Shown in pieces: positions 1 to 7,357 of a DNA stretch of 64,000 nucleotides. Every line of letters starts with the position of its first letter. Position 1 is the first letter of the stretch. The stretch comes from Novosphingobium colocasiae (lineage in GTDB: Bacteria; Pseudomonadota; Alphaproteobacteria; Sphingomonadales; Sphingomonadaceae), in contig NZ_BMZA01000011.1 in the NCBI RefSeq assembly GCF_014652555.1, positions 59,138 to 123,137 on the forward strand, read 5' to 3'. The position numbers and the translations under genes are program-made. The notes under the pieces are model-generated. The model was given only the letters and a program-made list of their open reading frames with translations, did not search any database and was not told where the DNA came from.

Positions 1-1410
1 TCTCCCAAGGCTCGAAAATACCCGCATTGATGCACGAGGGGCGAAACCCTCATATTGTATGAAATGGACCTTCCTAGGTTCATCTGTCAGCGTGATGGAG
101 TCCCAATGGAGATCGAGGGCCAAACTCTTGCTGTATGGTTCGATAAAAACAACCCGAGTGATGCCTGCCGCAACTATGTGTCGGGCACAATTATGGCAGG
201 GGAAGGTAGTCGTATACAGCGTACTTTCAACAGTTGATCCTTTCCCGATTCTTGCAACTGATACTATTGCCTCCATCTCTGCGTGAACGGATCTTGAAAA
301 TTCAATAAGATTTCGAGCGTCAGAACCTGAAACTTTCGCTACTATATCACGCACGCCGCTTTCGTTAGAGCCATCCGATGTCAATGATTTTGCAATAGAG
401 GTGGCTAGTTTATGCTTTCGAGCATCGTTATGACAAATTTTTCCGCCCCATTTATAGCATCTTTTATCGTCAGATTCTTCTAGATCAGAAGAATATAGGC
501 CCCCACCGGAGCGAGGGACGTCATTCCATCCAACACCAATTAACTCATGCGACTTATTGTAGATTGACGCCCCAACTTGCCGTGACATGCAGGCTGACTT
601 CGTGGCGGCGGAGGCAGCCTTCATCATACCTGTTTCGTCATGAGTTGGAGTGTGAAGTTTGGTTCCAAATATGACATCAAGGAAGCGTTTAATCGCTGGC
701 TTAACATTATCAACGACGTCGGTATGATTTCTAATGAAATAATCTGCTAGGTGAGCGGTTTTGCTGACCTGCTGTCCATTTTTTGGCCCTTCATACTCAT
801 CCCGATTCATAATATACTTAACAGAATTTTGATCTATGGCCCCATCGACTAAGCGTTTTTCTCTAATATTTTCCGGAGCGAACACGGAAATATGCCAGAA
901 AAGGTCGCCATATATTTGTCGAAGCCGCTTGACCTCAGCGGGATTCTTCAATGAATCCACTATATAGACAATTCTTTTTCTGACCGCAATATCGGGCGCA
1001 TTTTCTTGAACCAAGACCCCGCCACTATCTCTACGAAATAAATTTATCGTTTCAATAACGCGATCTGCGAGGTAAGATATCTTTTTATTACGGAGTTTAT
1101 TTCCTGCGCTCTGGTATTGGTCGACGCGTTCGGTGGGGCTATTAACGTCTGACAGATTCATCCCTATTTCGTGCGCATGATCCCTAATTATATCACTGAC
1201 CTTGATATATTTTGTTTCGTATCCGAATTCGGAAATCAGCAAATTGCTCAATTGATCACATACTGTTGACACCCCCGACCCGACGGGCCCGCTAAACGCG
1301 ATGACCAACTCCAAGCTTCCTCGATCATCCGCTCTAAAGGTCTTAAATTCCATCGAACCAGCTGATGCTTCATTGGCATGCTCGGGTGTGCCCACCGCCT
1401 TCGTAGCCAT
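1..1410 (-). CDS. Anti-phage dCTP/dCMP deaminase, AvcD-like (3' end beyond the window)
   Basis: The minus-strand frame runs from ATG at 1410 to the left edge without a stop: 470 codons, C-terminus missing. An in-frame TGA lies just upstream of the ATG. Residues 41-49 read GPVGSGVST, a P-loop of the nucleotide-kinase-like domain. Residues 151-168 (VDSLKNPAEVKRLRQIYG) and 213-222 (QQVSKTAHLA) match segments I recall as conserved in AvcD proteins. The C-terminal deaminase domain has H376-A-E378 and P404-C-H-N-C408, giving zinc ligands H376, C405 and C408 and proton shuttle E378; GWNDVP (294-299) is also typical. Known family members (Vibrio cholerae AvcD, about 530 residues, and the E. coli anti-phage dCTP deaminase) deaminate dCTP/dCMP during infection and starve the phage of dC nucleotides. 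The gene is far more AT-rich than its surroundings, so it was probably acquired. Family assignment is strong; activity is inference. An ordinary dCMP deaminase would lack the N-terminal domain. Confidence 0.9.
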   Translation of the reverse strand, partial: MATKAVGTPEHANEASAGSMEFKTFRADDRGSLELVIAFSGPVGSGVSTVCDQLSNLLISEFGYETKYIKVSDIIRDHAHEIGMNLSDVNSPTERVDQYQSAGNKLRNKKISYLADRVIETINLFRRDSGGVLVQENAPDIAVRKRIVYIVDSLKNPAEVKRLRQIYGDLFWHISVFAPENIREKRLVDGAIDQNSVKYIMNRDEYEGPKNGQQVSKTAHLADYFIRNHTDVVDNVKPAIKRFLDVIFGTKLHTPTHDETGMMKAASAATKSACMSRQVGASIYNKSHELIGVGWNDVPRSGGGLYSSDLEESDDKRCYKWGGKICHNDARKHKLATSIAKSLTSDGSNESGVRDIVAKVSGSDARNLIEFSRSVHAEMEAIVSVARIGKGSTVESTLYTTTFPCHNCARHIVAAGITRVVFIEPYSKSLALDLHWDSITLTDEPRKVHFIQYEGFAPRASMRVFSSLGR

Positions 1411-1441
1411 GCTTTTAATCTCTCATTGCTCCATGACGGCC

Positions 1442-1543
1442 TTATCTATAATCAATTTTCGGCGGTTCATACAACTGATCCGAGTAGTAAAATTTCTTTA
1501 ATTCCTTTTCAGCCTTTTGGCTGTTGCGGGCTTGACTAATCAT
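1442..1543 (-). other. Leader of the deaminase gene with a possible 33-codon ORF (AvcI-like candidate)
   Basis: A short frame begins with ATG at 1543 (MISQARNSQKAEKELKK...) and ends ...PPKIDYR at a TAA, 31 bp before the deaminase start. It is Lys/Glu-rich, has no convincing Shine-Dalgarno, and shares the AT-rich composition of the deaminase gene. In Vibrio AvcID loci a small noncoding RNA, AvcI, lies directly upstream of avcD and acts as its antitoxin, so this leader is the place to look for an equivalent. Nothing in the sequence proves either translation or an RNA; the assignment rests on position. Confidence 0.3.
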
Positions 1544-1584
1544 CGCTTTGTTTGACGCGTGGGCATGGACTTTGAGTTCAGATT

Positions 1585-1677
1585 TACGGCTGCAGTTTAT
1601 CGAACCCCCTTATGACTTCCGCCCAAAAAGGGTGTCCGAGGTGAGTGCCGGGCTACGGTGGCAGTTTACTCAACCCC
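1585..1677. repeat. Imperfect 24-bp direct repeat at the edge of the AT-rich segment
   Basis: Positions 1585-1608 and 1654-1677 are two copies of a 24-bp sequence (TACGG..GCAGTTTA..AACCCC) that differ at five positions and lie 69 bp apart. They sit where the AT-rich deaminase region gives way to GC-rich intergenic DNA. Spaced terminal direct repeats of this size occur at the ends of IS21-family elements, but no transposase is visible, so this is at most a remnant. Confidence 0.45.
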
Positions 1678-1691
1678 TAAACCGCCCGCCA

Positions 1692-1882
1692 ACTTTCCTA
1701 CACGCCCACCTTTGCGATATCGTGGCCTTGCGTCAAAGCAATGCTCTTTCCCATCGTCTTCCGCCCGATCACGTGAATTTCCACCGACAAGTGTAACTTT
1801 CGCAAAACCTTATCAAATCGTTGATTTTAAATCATAAATCGCCATTTTCGAAAGTTACACGGTGTAACCTTTGTAAACTTCG
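1692..1882 (-). repeat. Family A intergenic repeat, copy 1 (191 bp)
   Basis: Read on the minus strand it begins CGAAGTTTACAAAGG, then carries the palindrome GTTACACCGTGTAAC, an AT-rich core, GCGAAAGTTACACTT, the block ACGATGGGAAAGAGCA, and ends GTGTAGGAAAG. The same blocks in the same order and spacing occur at 44677-44870 and 58272-58462. It is not coding in any consistent frame. Confidence 0.8.
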
Positions 1883-1943
1883 CCGCTCCGACACGCTTAT
1901 ACCGACATACGCTGAATGTGACTCATCTCCCCTCCCCGACGGC

Positions 1944-2160
1944 GGGGCAATCGCATAGGAAATTGCCTTTCCGTATTGGTCACCCTGAACTTGTTTCAGG
2001 GTCCATCGTGCCTCAGACCGGGACGTTGAAAGGCGCTGGACGCTGGGACCATGCCCTATTCGACGGTGGGGCAAACCGCGCCATGGATGCTGAAACAAAG
2101 TTCAGCATGACGAAGCTGCGGGTAAACTCGTCCTATGCGATTGCCCTGGCCCCGACGGGG
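1944..2160. repeat. Nested inverted repeat (REP-like composite)
   Basis: The outer arms GGCAATCGCATAGGA (1946-1960) and TCCTATGCGATTGCC (2131-2145) are perfect reverse complements. Inside them lie two opposed REP-like units, 1984-2008 (CCTGAACTTGTTTCAGG...) and 2082-2111 (...GCTGAAACAAAGTTCAGC...). Related units occur at 39521-39660. Confidence 0.7.
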
Positions 2161-2259
2161 GAGCGAGGCGAAGCTGAGCGTCTGCCTTGGCGTCGGTACA
2201 CCCCCACCCGACCTCCCCCTCAAGGGGGAGGAGTAGGGCATGATCATTCCGGCTTGGTA

Positions 2260-3381
2260 TCAGCGCGCCAGCAGTGAACGATAGGCTTCCAGCACGCTGT
2301 GCGAGGCGGCGTCCCAGGTGTAGCGGCGGCTCGTTGCCAGTGCCGCCTGCGCCATGGCGGCGCGGCGTGGCGGGTCGGTGATCAGCGCGGCGGTGGCGTC
2401 GGCGAAGGCTGCCGCGTCGCCGGCCGGGCAGATCAGGCCGTCGTGGCTCGGCGTCACTATCGCCCGCGCGCTTTGCGCTTCGGCGCAGACCGGGACCAGC
2501 CCGCAGGCCATCGCCTCGGTCACCACGTTGCCGAACGCTTCGGTGGTGCTGGGGTGGATCAGCAGGTCGGCGCTCGCCACCGCGCGGGCCAGCGGTTCGC
2601 CGTCGAGGTGGCCGGTCAGCACCGCGCCCGGCAGGTCGGCGAACAGCGCGCGCGCCGGTCCTTCGCCGATCGCCAGCGCGCGAACCTTGTGCCCGGCCCG
2701 CGTCAGCCGCGCGACAGTATCGACATACGTGGCGATGCCCTTTTCCAGCACCAGCCGCCCGAAGAACAGCGCCACCGTCTCGTCATCGGCGATCCCCAGT
2801 GCGCGGCGCCAGTCCATGTCGCGGCGACCGGGATGGAACAGCGCCGTGTCGATGCCCCGGCTCCACACCGAAACCCGGCGGTCGCCCCGCAGGTGCGCCA
2901 TATCCTCGGCCAGCGCGGCGGTCGGCACCAGCACGTGGTCGCAGCGGCGGTAAAAGCGCCGCAGGTGCCTTTCCAGCAGCGGCCGCAAGGCCTCCAGCCG
3001 GTAGTAGGCGAGGTACGTCTCGAACCGGGTGTGCTGGCTGGCGACGACCGGGACGCCAAGGCCGAGCGCGAAGGTCTGGGCGCGGGTGCCGAGGATGTCG
3101 GGCGTGGAGAGGTGCACCAAGTCGGGCGCGAAGGCGCGCAGGTCCTGCCGGATCGCGCGGGGCAGGCCCAGCGCCAGCCGGAACTCGCTGCGCACCGGCA
3201 AGGGCACGGAAGCGACCGGGATCAGCGTCCCCGCCGGTTCGAACGCCGGGGTGGCGGTGACCGGCGAATAGACCCGGACCGTGCAGCCGCTATCCTCCAG
3301 ATAGCGCACCAGCCGGTTCAGCGCCATGTTGGCACCTTCGCGCAGGTAGTTGTAATTGCCGGAAAACAGCGCGATCCGCAT
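2260..3381 (-). CDS. Glycosyltransferase family 4 (GT-B fold)
   Basis: A 373-residue GT4 enzyme of the GDP-mannose-dependent mannosyltransferase/SqdX-like subgroup. The N-terminal half begins MRIALFSGNYNYLREGAN and contains the HTRFETYL segment (residues ~137-144); the C-terminal donor-binding domain has FFGRLVLEKGI and STTEAFGNVVTEAMACG, the E-x7-E retaining GT4 signature. It starts 12 bp after a GtrA-like gene, which in turn follows a ferritin-like gene, so the three probably form an operon. GtrA proteins are membrane partners in polyprenyl-linked sugar transfer, suggesting envelope glycolipid or polysaccharide synthesis. Donor and acceptor cannot be read from the sequence. Confidence 0.85.
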   Translation of the reverse strand: MRIALFSGNYNYLREGANMALNRLVRYLEDSGCTVRVYSPVTATPAFEPAGTLIPVASVPLPVRSEFRLALGLPRAIRQDLRAFAPDLVHLSTPDILGTRAQTFALGLGVPVVASQHTRFETYLAYYRLEALRPLLERHLRRFYRRCDHVLVPTAALAEDMAHLRGDRRVSVWSRGIDTALFHPGRRDMDWRRALGIADDETVALFFGRLVLEKGIATYVDTVARLTRAGHKVRALAIGEGPARALFADLPGAVLTGHLDGEPLARAVASADLLIHPSTTEAFGNVVTEAMACGLVPVCAEAQSARAIVTPSHDGLICPAGDAAAFADATAALITDPPRRAAMAQAALATSRRYTWDAASHSVLEAYRSLLAR

Positions 3382-3393
3382 GATCGGTTCGGC

Positions 3394-3834
3394 TCAGACG
3401 CGGCGGAAGTTGACCGTGGCGTTGAGGAGGAACATGACCAGCCCCGCCACCACCGAAACCAGCACCCGCGCCACCAGGTAATTCACCCCCGCCCCTTCCA
3501 CCATCAGCGCGAACAGCGCCAGCGTGATTGCCAGCCCGATGCCCGAATTGACGAGGAACAGCGCATACCCCGTATGCAGCGCGCGCTGGGTCCCGGCGAA
3601 GATCCAGCTCCGCCCCAGCGCATAGTGCAGGGTGTTGGCGGTGACGAAGCTGACCCCGGCTGAAACCACCTTGTCGGCCCGCGCCAGGTGAACCAGCACC
3701 CACAGCACGGCCAGACCGACGATGAAGGCAAAGGTGCTGACCACGGTGTTGCGGGCCAGCATCGCGCCGACCGGGCGGCTCCATACCCGGCGCAGCAGGC
3801 CGGCGGCCGGTTCTGCATCCCCCCCGTTGGCCAT
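3394..3834 (-). CDS. GtrA-like membrane protein
   Basis: A 146-residue protein with four predicted membrane segments (around residues 27-47, 57-72, 88-108 and 116-136) and the GtrA-type pattern ASV-F...N-L-Y-R-FVF (here FVTANTLHYALGRSWIFAG) and N-(F)RR near the C-terminus (LNATVNFRRV). I chose ATG 3834 because it follows the ferritin-like stop codon by two bases; an upstream frame would overlap that gene extensively. GtrA family proteins help flip or transfer polyprenyl-phosphate-linked sugars. The neighbouring glycosyltransferase supports an envelope role. Confidence 0.8.
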   Translation of the reverse strand: MANGGDAEPAAGLLRRVWSRPVGAMLARNTVVSTFAFIVGLAVLWVLVHLARADKVVSAGVSFVTANTLHYALGRSWIFAGTQRALHTGYALFLVNSGIGLAITLALFALMVEGAGVNYLVARVLVSVVAGLVMFLLNATVNFRRV

Positions 3835-3836
3835 GG

Positions 3837-4520
3837 TCAGCCGGGAAAGGCCGCAGGCATCAGGTCTGCAGGCTGGGTTTCCCCGGCATCGGCCCAGTCC
3901 TCGCGCCGGGCGATCCACGGGTTGAGGAACAGGAACGGCAGCTTCAGGAACAGCAGTTCGGAATGGACGAACCCGTCGATCGCGCGCTCCCACCAGCGGG
4001 TAGGCCGCCGGCCGTGATCGCGCAGCCAGCCTTCATAAGGGGCCCAGTGGCTGGGTTCGTCGCGATGGATGACCTCGAAGATGCGGGTCAGCGTGCTGTC
4101 GGACCGGACCATGGCGTTGCCCAGAAGGATTTCTACCTGGCGATACCCGCGCTGCTCGGTCAGCGAGATGACGCGGCACAGGCGCTCGAAAAGATCGTCG
4201 CGATCGACCACCGCCTGCGTGTCGAGGCGGTCGATGGTGCGGCGGAACATGATCTCGATGAACCGGTCGATATGGCCGAAGGTGCGGTCAAGCTTCATCG
4301 GCATGGTCCCGCGCCGTTCAAACCAGCGCTTGAACATCACGTAATGCTTGCGTTCGTCGGCACGATGGCGGGCGATCAGGCCGATCAGGTGGGCATCGTC
4401 CGGCGACCGACGGCGCACGGCATCGAGCACGCGATCGAGCGCGGTATAGCCGCGATGTTCGTTATAGATGTAGATGCTGCCCAGGACGTCCAGGTAGCGG
4501 CTGCGAAACCAGCGAAGCAT
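3837..4520 (-). CDS. Ferritin-like (di-iron) protein
   Basis: A 227-residue, mostly helical protein with two acidic/His motifs typical of ferritin-like carboxylate-bridged di-iron proteins: ADERKHYVMF (residues ~55-64) and HRDEPSHW (~150-157), plus an earlier E in IYNEHRGY. It has no signal peptide. It is the first gene of a three-gene set with GtrA and GT4 genes downstream on the same strand. It could be an oxygenase or hydroxylase acting on a lipid or glycolipid precursor, but no substrate is indicated and no closer family name is justified. Confidence 0.7.
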   Translation of the reverse strand: MLRWFRSRYLDVLGSIYIYNEHRGYTALDRVLDAVRRRSPDDAHLIGLIARHRADERKHYVMFKRWFERRGTMPMKLDRTFGHIDRFIEIMFRRTIDRLDTQAVVDRDDLFERLCRVISLTEQRGYRQVEILLGNAMVRSDSTLTRIFEVIHRDEPSHWAPYEGWLRDHGRRPTRWWERAIDGFVHSELLFLKLPFLFLNPWIARREDWADAGETQPADLMPAAFPG

Positions 4521-4598
4521 GCGTGTCTATCCCCGCGAGTTCAGCCTGCAAAGGCGCGTTGTCGTATGAACGGAAGCTGACGAAGGTGGTTGCGCCGA

Positions 4599-5153
4599 TC
4601 AGCCGGTTGCCGGTGAAATTTCGTCCCACTGGCCGGGTGGGATCCCGTCCAGTGTCCAGTTGCCCACGCTCCAGCGGACCAGGCGCAGCGTCGGGTGGCC
4701 GATGGCGGCAGTCATCCGCCGGACCTGGCGGTTGCGGCCTTCGCTGATCGTCAGGCGCACCCAGCAATCGGGCACTGACTTGCGGAACCGCACCGGCGGC
4801 TGGCGCGGCCACAGCGCGGGCGGATCGATCCGTTCGGCGCGGGCAGGGCGTGTCAGGCCGTCGTTCAACCGGACGCCCTTGCGCAGCGCCGCCAGCGCAG
4901 CCTCGTCCGGCTCGCCTTCGACCTGGACAAGATAGCATTTCGGCAGTTTGAAGCGTGGATCGGCGATGCGCGCCTGCAGCCGCCCGTCATCGGTCAGGAG
5001 CAGGAGCCCTTCGCTGTCCCGGTCGAGCCGGCCGGCGGGGTAGACGCCGGGCCGGTCGATATAGTCGGATAACGTCGCGCGCGGGCTGGGCGAGCGGACG
5101 TCGGTGAACTGCGACAGGACGTCGTAGGGCTTGTTGAACAGGATGAGCGCCAT
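4599..5153 (-). CDS. rRNA pseudouridine synthase, RsuA/RluE-type
   Basis: A 184-residue enzyme opening [17 protein letters not shown], with the catalytic motif [16 protein letters not shown] (residues ~39-54; Asp in GRLDxxSEGLL is the nucleophile) and the C-terminal [12 protein letters not shown] motif (residues ~146-157). It lacks an S4 domain, as do the short RluE-type enzymes that modify 23S rRNA. A GTG six codons upstream (5171) is possible, but AGGGA lies at good distance from ATG 5153. It lies between the ferritin-like gene and hemA on the same strand with no obvious coupling. The exact rRNA target is inferred from length only. Confidence 0.85.
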   Translation of the reverse strand: MALILFNKPYDVLSQFTDVRSPSPRATLSDYIDRPGVYPAGRLDRDSEGLLLLTDDGRLQARIADPRFKLPKCYLVQVEGEPDEAALAALRKGVRLNDGLTRPARAERIDPPALWPRQPPVRFRKSVPDCWVRLTISEGRNRQVRRMTAAIGHPTLRLVRWSVGNWTLDGIPPGQWDEISPATG

Positions 5154-5204
5154 CGCCTCATCCCTGCGCACAACATGGCCCGCCGGGCAAGCGCCTCGCG
5201 CCGG

Positions 5205-6419
5205 TCAGGCGGCTACCCGCAGTTCCATCCGGTCCCAGATTTCCACCAGCGCGCGCGTCAGGTCGCGCATCATCTCTTCGGTGTGGGCGGGACCGGGAGT
5301 GAAACGCAGACGCTCGGTCCCGCGCGGGACGGTGGGGAAGTTGATCGGCTGCACATAGGCACCGTATTCGGCGAGCAGAATGTCGCTGATCTTCTTCGCC
5401 TTGACCGGATCGCCCACCATCAGCGGCACGATATGCGTGGTCGAATCCATCACCGGCAGCCCGGCCTCGCGGAACAGGCGCTTGAGCAGGGCGGCGGAGG
5501 CCTGCTGGCCCTCACGTTCGACGCTGGATGCCTTAAGGTGCTTGACCGAGGCGAGCACGCCCGCGACCAGCACCGGCGAAAGCGAGGTGGTGAAGATGAA
5601 GCCGGGGGCATAGGACCGGATGCAGTCGATGATCCGGGTGTCGGCGGCGATGTACCCGCCCATCACCCCGAAAGCCTTGCCCAGCGTGCCTTCGATGATG
5701 TCGATGCGGTGGGCCGCTTCGTCACGATCGGTGATGCCGCCGCCGCGCGGGCCGTACATGCCGACCGCGTGGACTTCATCGATATAGGTCAGCGCGTTGT
5801 ACTTGTCCGCCAGGTCGCAGATCGCATGGATCGGGGCGACATCGCCGTCCATCGAATAGACCGATTCGAATGCGATGAGCTTGGGCAGCGCCGGGTCTGC
5901 GGCCGCCAGCAGCTCTTCGAGATGGTCGAGATCGTTGTGGCGGAACACCAGCTTGTCGCAGCCCGAATTGCGGATGCCGGCAATCATCGAGGCGTGGTTG
6001 AGTTCGTCCGAGAAGATGATGCAGCCGGGCAGCAGCTTGGCCAGCGTCGACAGCGTGGCGTCGTTCGAGACATACCCGGAGGTGAACAGCAGCGCGCCAT
6101 CCTTGCCGTGCAGATCGGCCAGTTCGCGTTCCAGTTCGAGGTGATAGTGCGTGTTGCCGCCGATATTGCGGGTGCCGCCCGAACCCGCGCCGACATCGTG
6201 CAACGCCGATTCCATCGCCTCGATCACCTTGGGATGCTGGCCCATCGCCAGGTAATCGTTCGAGCACCATACCGTGATCGGCTTCGGCCCGTTATGGCCG
6301 GCGAAGCAGCGCGCGTTAGGGTAGGCACCCTTGTTGCGCAGGATGTCGATGAATACGCGGTAGCGCCCTTCGGAATGAAGCCGCTCGATCGCCTGGTCAA
6401 ATATCTGGTCGTACTTCAC
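5205..6419 (-). CDS. hemA: 5-aminolevulinate synthase
   Basis: A PLP enzyme condensing glycine and succinyl-CoA to 5-aminolevulinate, the first step of C4-pathway haem synthesis typical of alphaproteobacteria. Motifs include [17 protein letters not shown] (residues ~77-93), the HAS segment of [17 protein letters not shown] (~214-223) and EGTLGKAFG, with the PLP lysine at K248 when the GTG at 6419 is used. That matches the Rhodobacter K248 numbering and the usual ~404-residue length, so I prefer it over an upstream start that would add 17 unconserved residues. The GTG has a weak AGGA upstream. The gene appears monocistronic. Confidence 0.95.
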   Translation of the reverse strand: MKYDQIFDQAIERLHSEGRYRVFIDILRNKGAYPNARCFAGHNGPKPITVWCSNDYLAMGQHPKVIEAMESALHDVGAGSGGTRNIGGNTHYHLELERELADLHGKDGALLFTSGYVSNDATLSTLAKLLPGCIIFSDELNHASMIAGIRNSGCDKLVFRHNDLDHLEELLAAADPALPKLIAFESVYSMDGDVAPIHAICDLADKYNALTYIDEVHAVGMYGPRGGGITDRDEAAHRIDIIEGTLGKAFGVMGGYIAADTRIIDCIRSYAPGFIFTTSLSPVLVAGVLASVKHLKASSVEREGQQASAALLKRLFREAGLPVMDSTTHIVPLMVGDPVKAKKISDILLAEYGAYVQPINFPTVPRGTERLRFTPGPAHTEEMMRDLTRALVEIWDRMELRVAA

Positions 6420-6551
6420 GAAAGGCTCTGTCCTGCGCTGCCTGTCCCGTATGGGGCCGGGTTGATCCAAACGTCTCGCCTTGCCCGAACCGGTCGGGGG
6501 GCCTCTACAGTATCAGGCGTTTCATTGCCAGCTACTAGTCATTGGTATGAC

Positions 6552-6587
6552 TACGGAGCAAAGCCCCTTTACGGAGCAAAGCCTCTG
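6552..6587. repeat. Short tandem duplication across a stop codon
   Basis: TACGGAGCAAAGCC occurs at 6552-6565 and again at 6570-6583, an 18-bp tandem duplication. On the minus strand one copy encodes the final RGFAP-stop of the gene above, and the second copy repeats it just beyond the stop. Confidence 0.6.
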
Positions 6588-7357
6588 GGTGCCTGGGGAA
6601 TCACGCTGGGGTCGCGTCCTTCCACGATGGTCATGTGGGGGGCTTCGCGGTGCAGTGCATTGATCGTCATCAACCAACCGATCTGCGCATCACGATTGAA
6701 ATCGTGCACGGTCGCGGTCGCATAGCGCGCCGGGGGCCGCAGATCGCGCCAGTTAGCCCGTACCGGCGCAACATCGCCGGTCAGCAGGAATTCGCGCTGA
6801 TCGGCCATCCGCAGATAGACCATCGCCATGCCGGGCGCGACATCGTCGAGCGGGATCACCACCACGCCGGGCGCGATAGCCCGGGGGAAAGGGGCGTCGC
6901 GCGGTTCGTCCGGCCGGTCGCCCTCGCTTTCGGGGGCGGGGGAGAGCAGCAAGTGGATGCTGGCACGGCGGACCGCTTCATCCACCCGATGCTGTGCGTC
7001 GGGATCATAGCCGAGGAGATCGGTCTTGCGGGCGCGCTTGGCACCGATGCCGCGCCCGATGGCGATGGTCCGGCCATCGGTCAGCCTGACCTGGTACGCG
7101 CGCAGTGAGGTGCGCGTATCGCGGACGCCACCGCCGGCCTCGGTCAGGTTGCGCATCGTCAGCCGATAGCCGAGCATTTCGTGTCGCAGTTCCAGCGGCG
7201 GTTCGCCCGGCAGCGATGCCGCCAGTTCGCGCAACTGCGCCATGGTCAGCGGCCGCGGGTGTGCCGTGCCGAGGCCGTTGTCCAGGAAGTACCAGTAGAA
7301 CGGAAATCCGATTGTCGCGATAAAGACCAGCAGCAGCAGATTAAGCCGTCGCGTCAA
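6569..7357 (-). CDS. Membrane-anchored protein with a possible degenerate metallo-beta-lactamase fold
   Basis: A 262-residue protein with an N-terminal signal-anchor (residues ~4-24, LNLLLLVFIATIGFPFYWYF). The C-terminal half has LLTGDVAPVRANW, then a helix, then HMTIVEGRDPSVIP. This order resembles the end of lactonase-type MBL domains (GD...H...PGHD), but the HxHxDH motif is absent and the final PGHD is EGRD, so it is probably not a zinc hydrolase. The TTG start overlaps the murI stop by four bases (TTGA) with GAGGTG upstream, indicating translational coupling to murI. Function unknown. Confidence 0.55.
   Translation of the reverse strand: MTRRLNLLLLVFIATIGFPFYWYFLDNGLGTAHPRPLTMAQLRELAASLPGEPPLELRHEMLGYRLTMRNLTEAGGGVRDTRTSLRAYQVRLTDGRTIAIGRGIGAKRARKTDLLGYDPDAQHRVDEAVRRASIHLLLSPAPESEGDRPDEPRDAPFPRAIAPGVVVIPLDDVAPGMAMVYLRMADQREFLLTGDVAPVRANWRDLRPPARYATATVHDFNRDAQIGWLMTINALHREAPHMTIVEGRDPSVIPQAPRGFAP

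Larger units (their letters stand above)
1544..2259. other. Geneless stretch filled with repeats
   Basis: No credible gene is seen on either strand. The stretch holds the 24-bp direct repeat (1585-1677), a family A repeat (1692-1882), a nested inverted repeat (1944-2160) and a perfect palindrome of CCTCCCCCT and AGGGGGAGG arms (2212-2231) beyond the glycosyltransferase stop. Open frames here run through repeat DNA and show no recognisable protein features. Confidence 0.6.

Noticed and set aside
55..286. Short plus-strand open frames at the left edge
   Set aside because: They run antisense inside the deaminase coding frame, have no protein-like features, and the minus frame is far longer with intact motifs.
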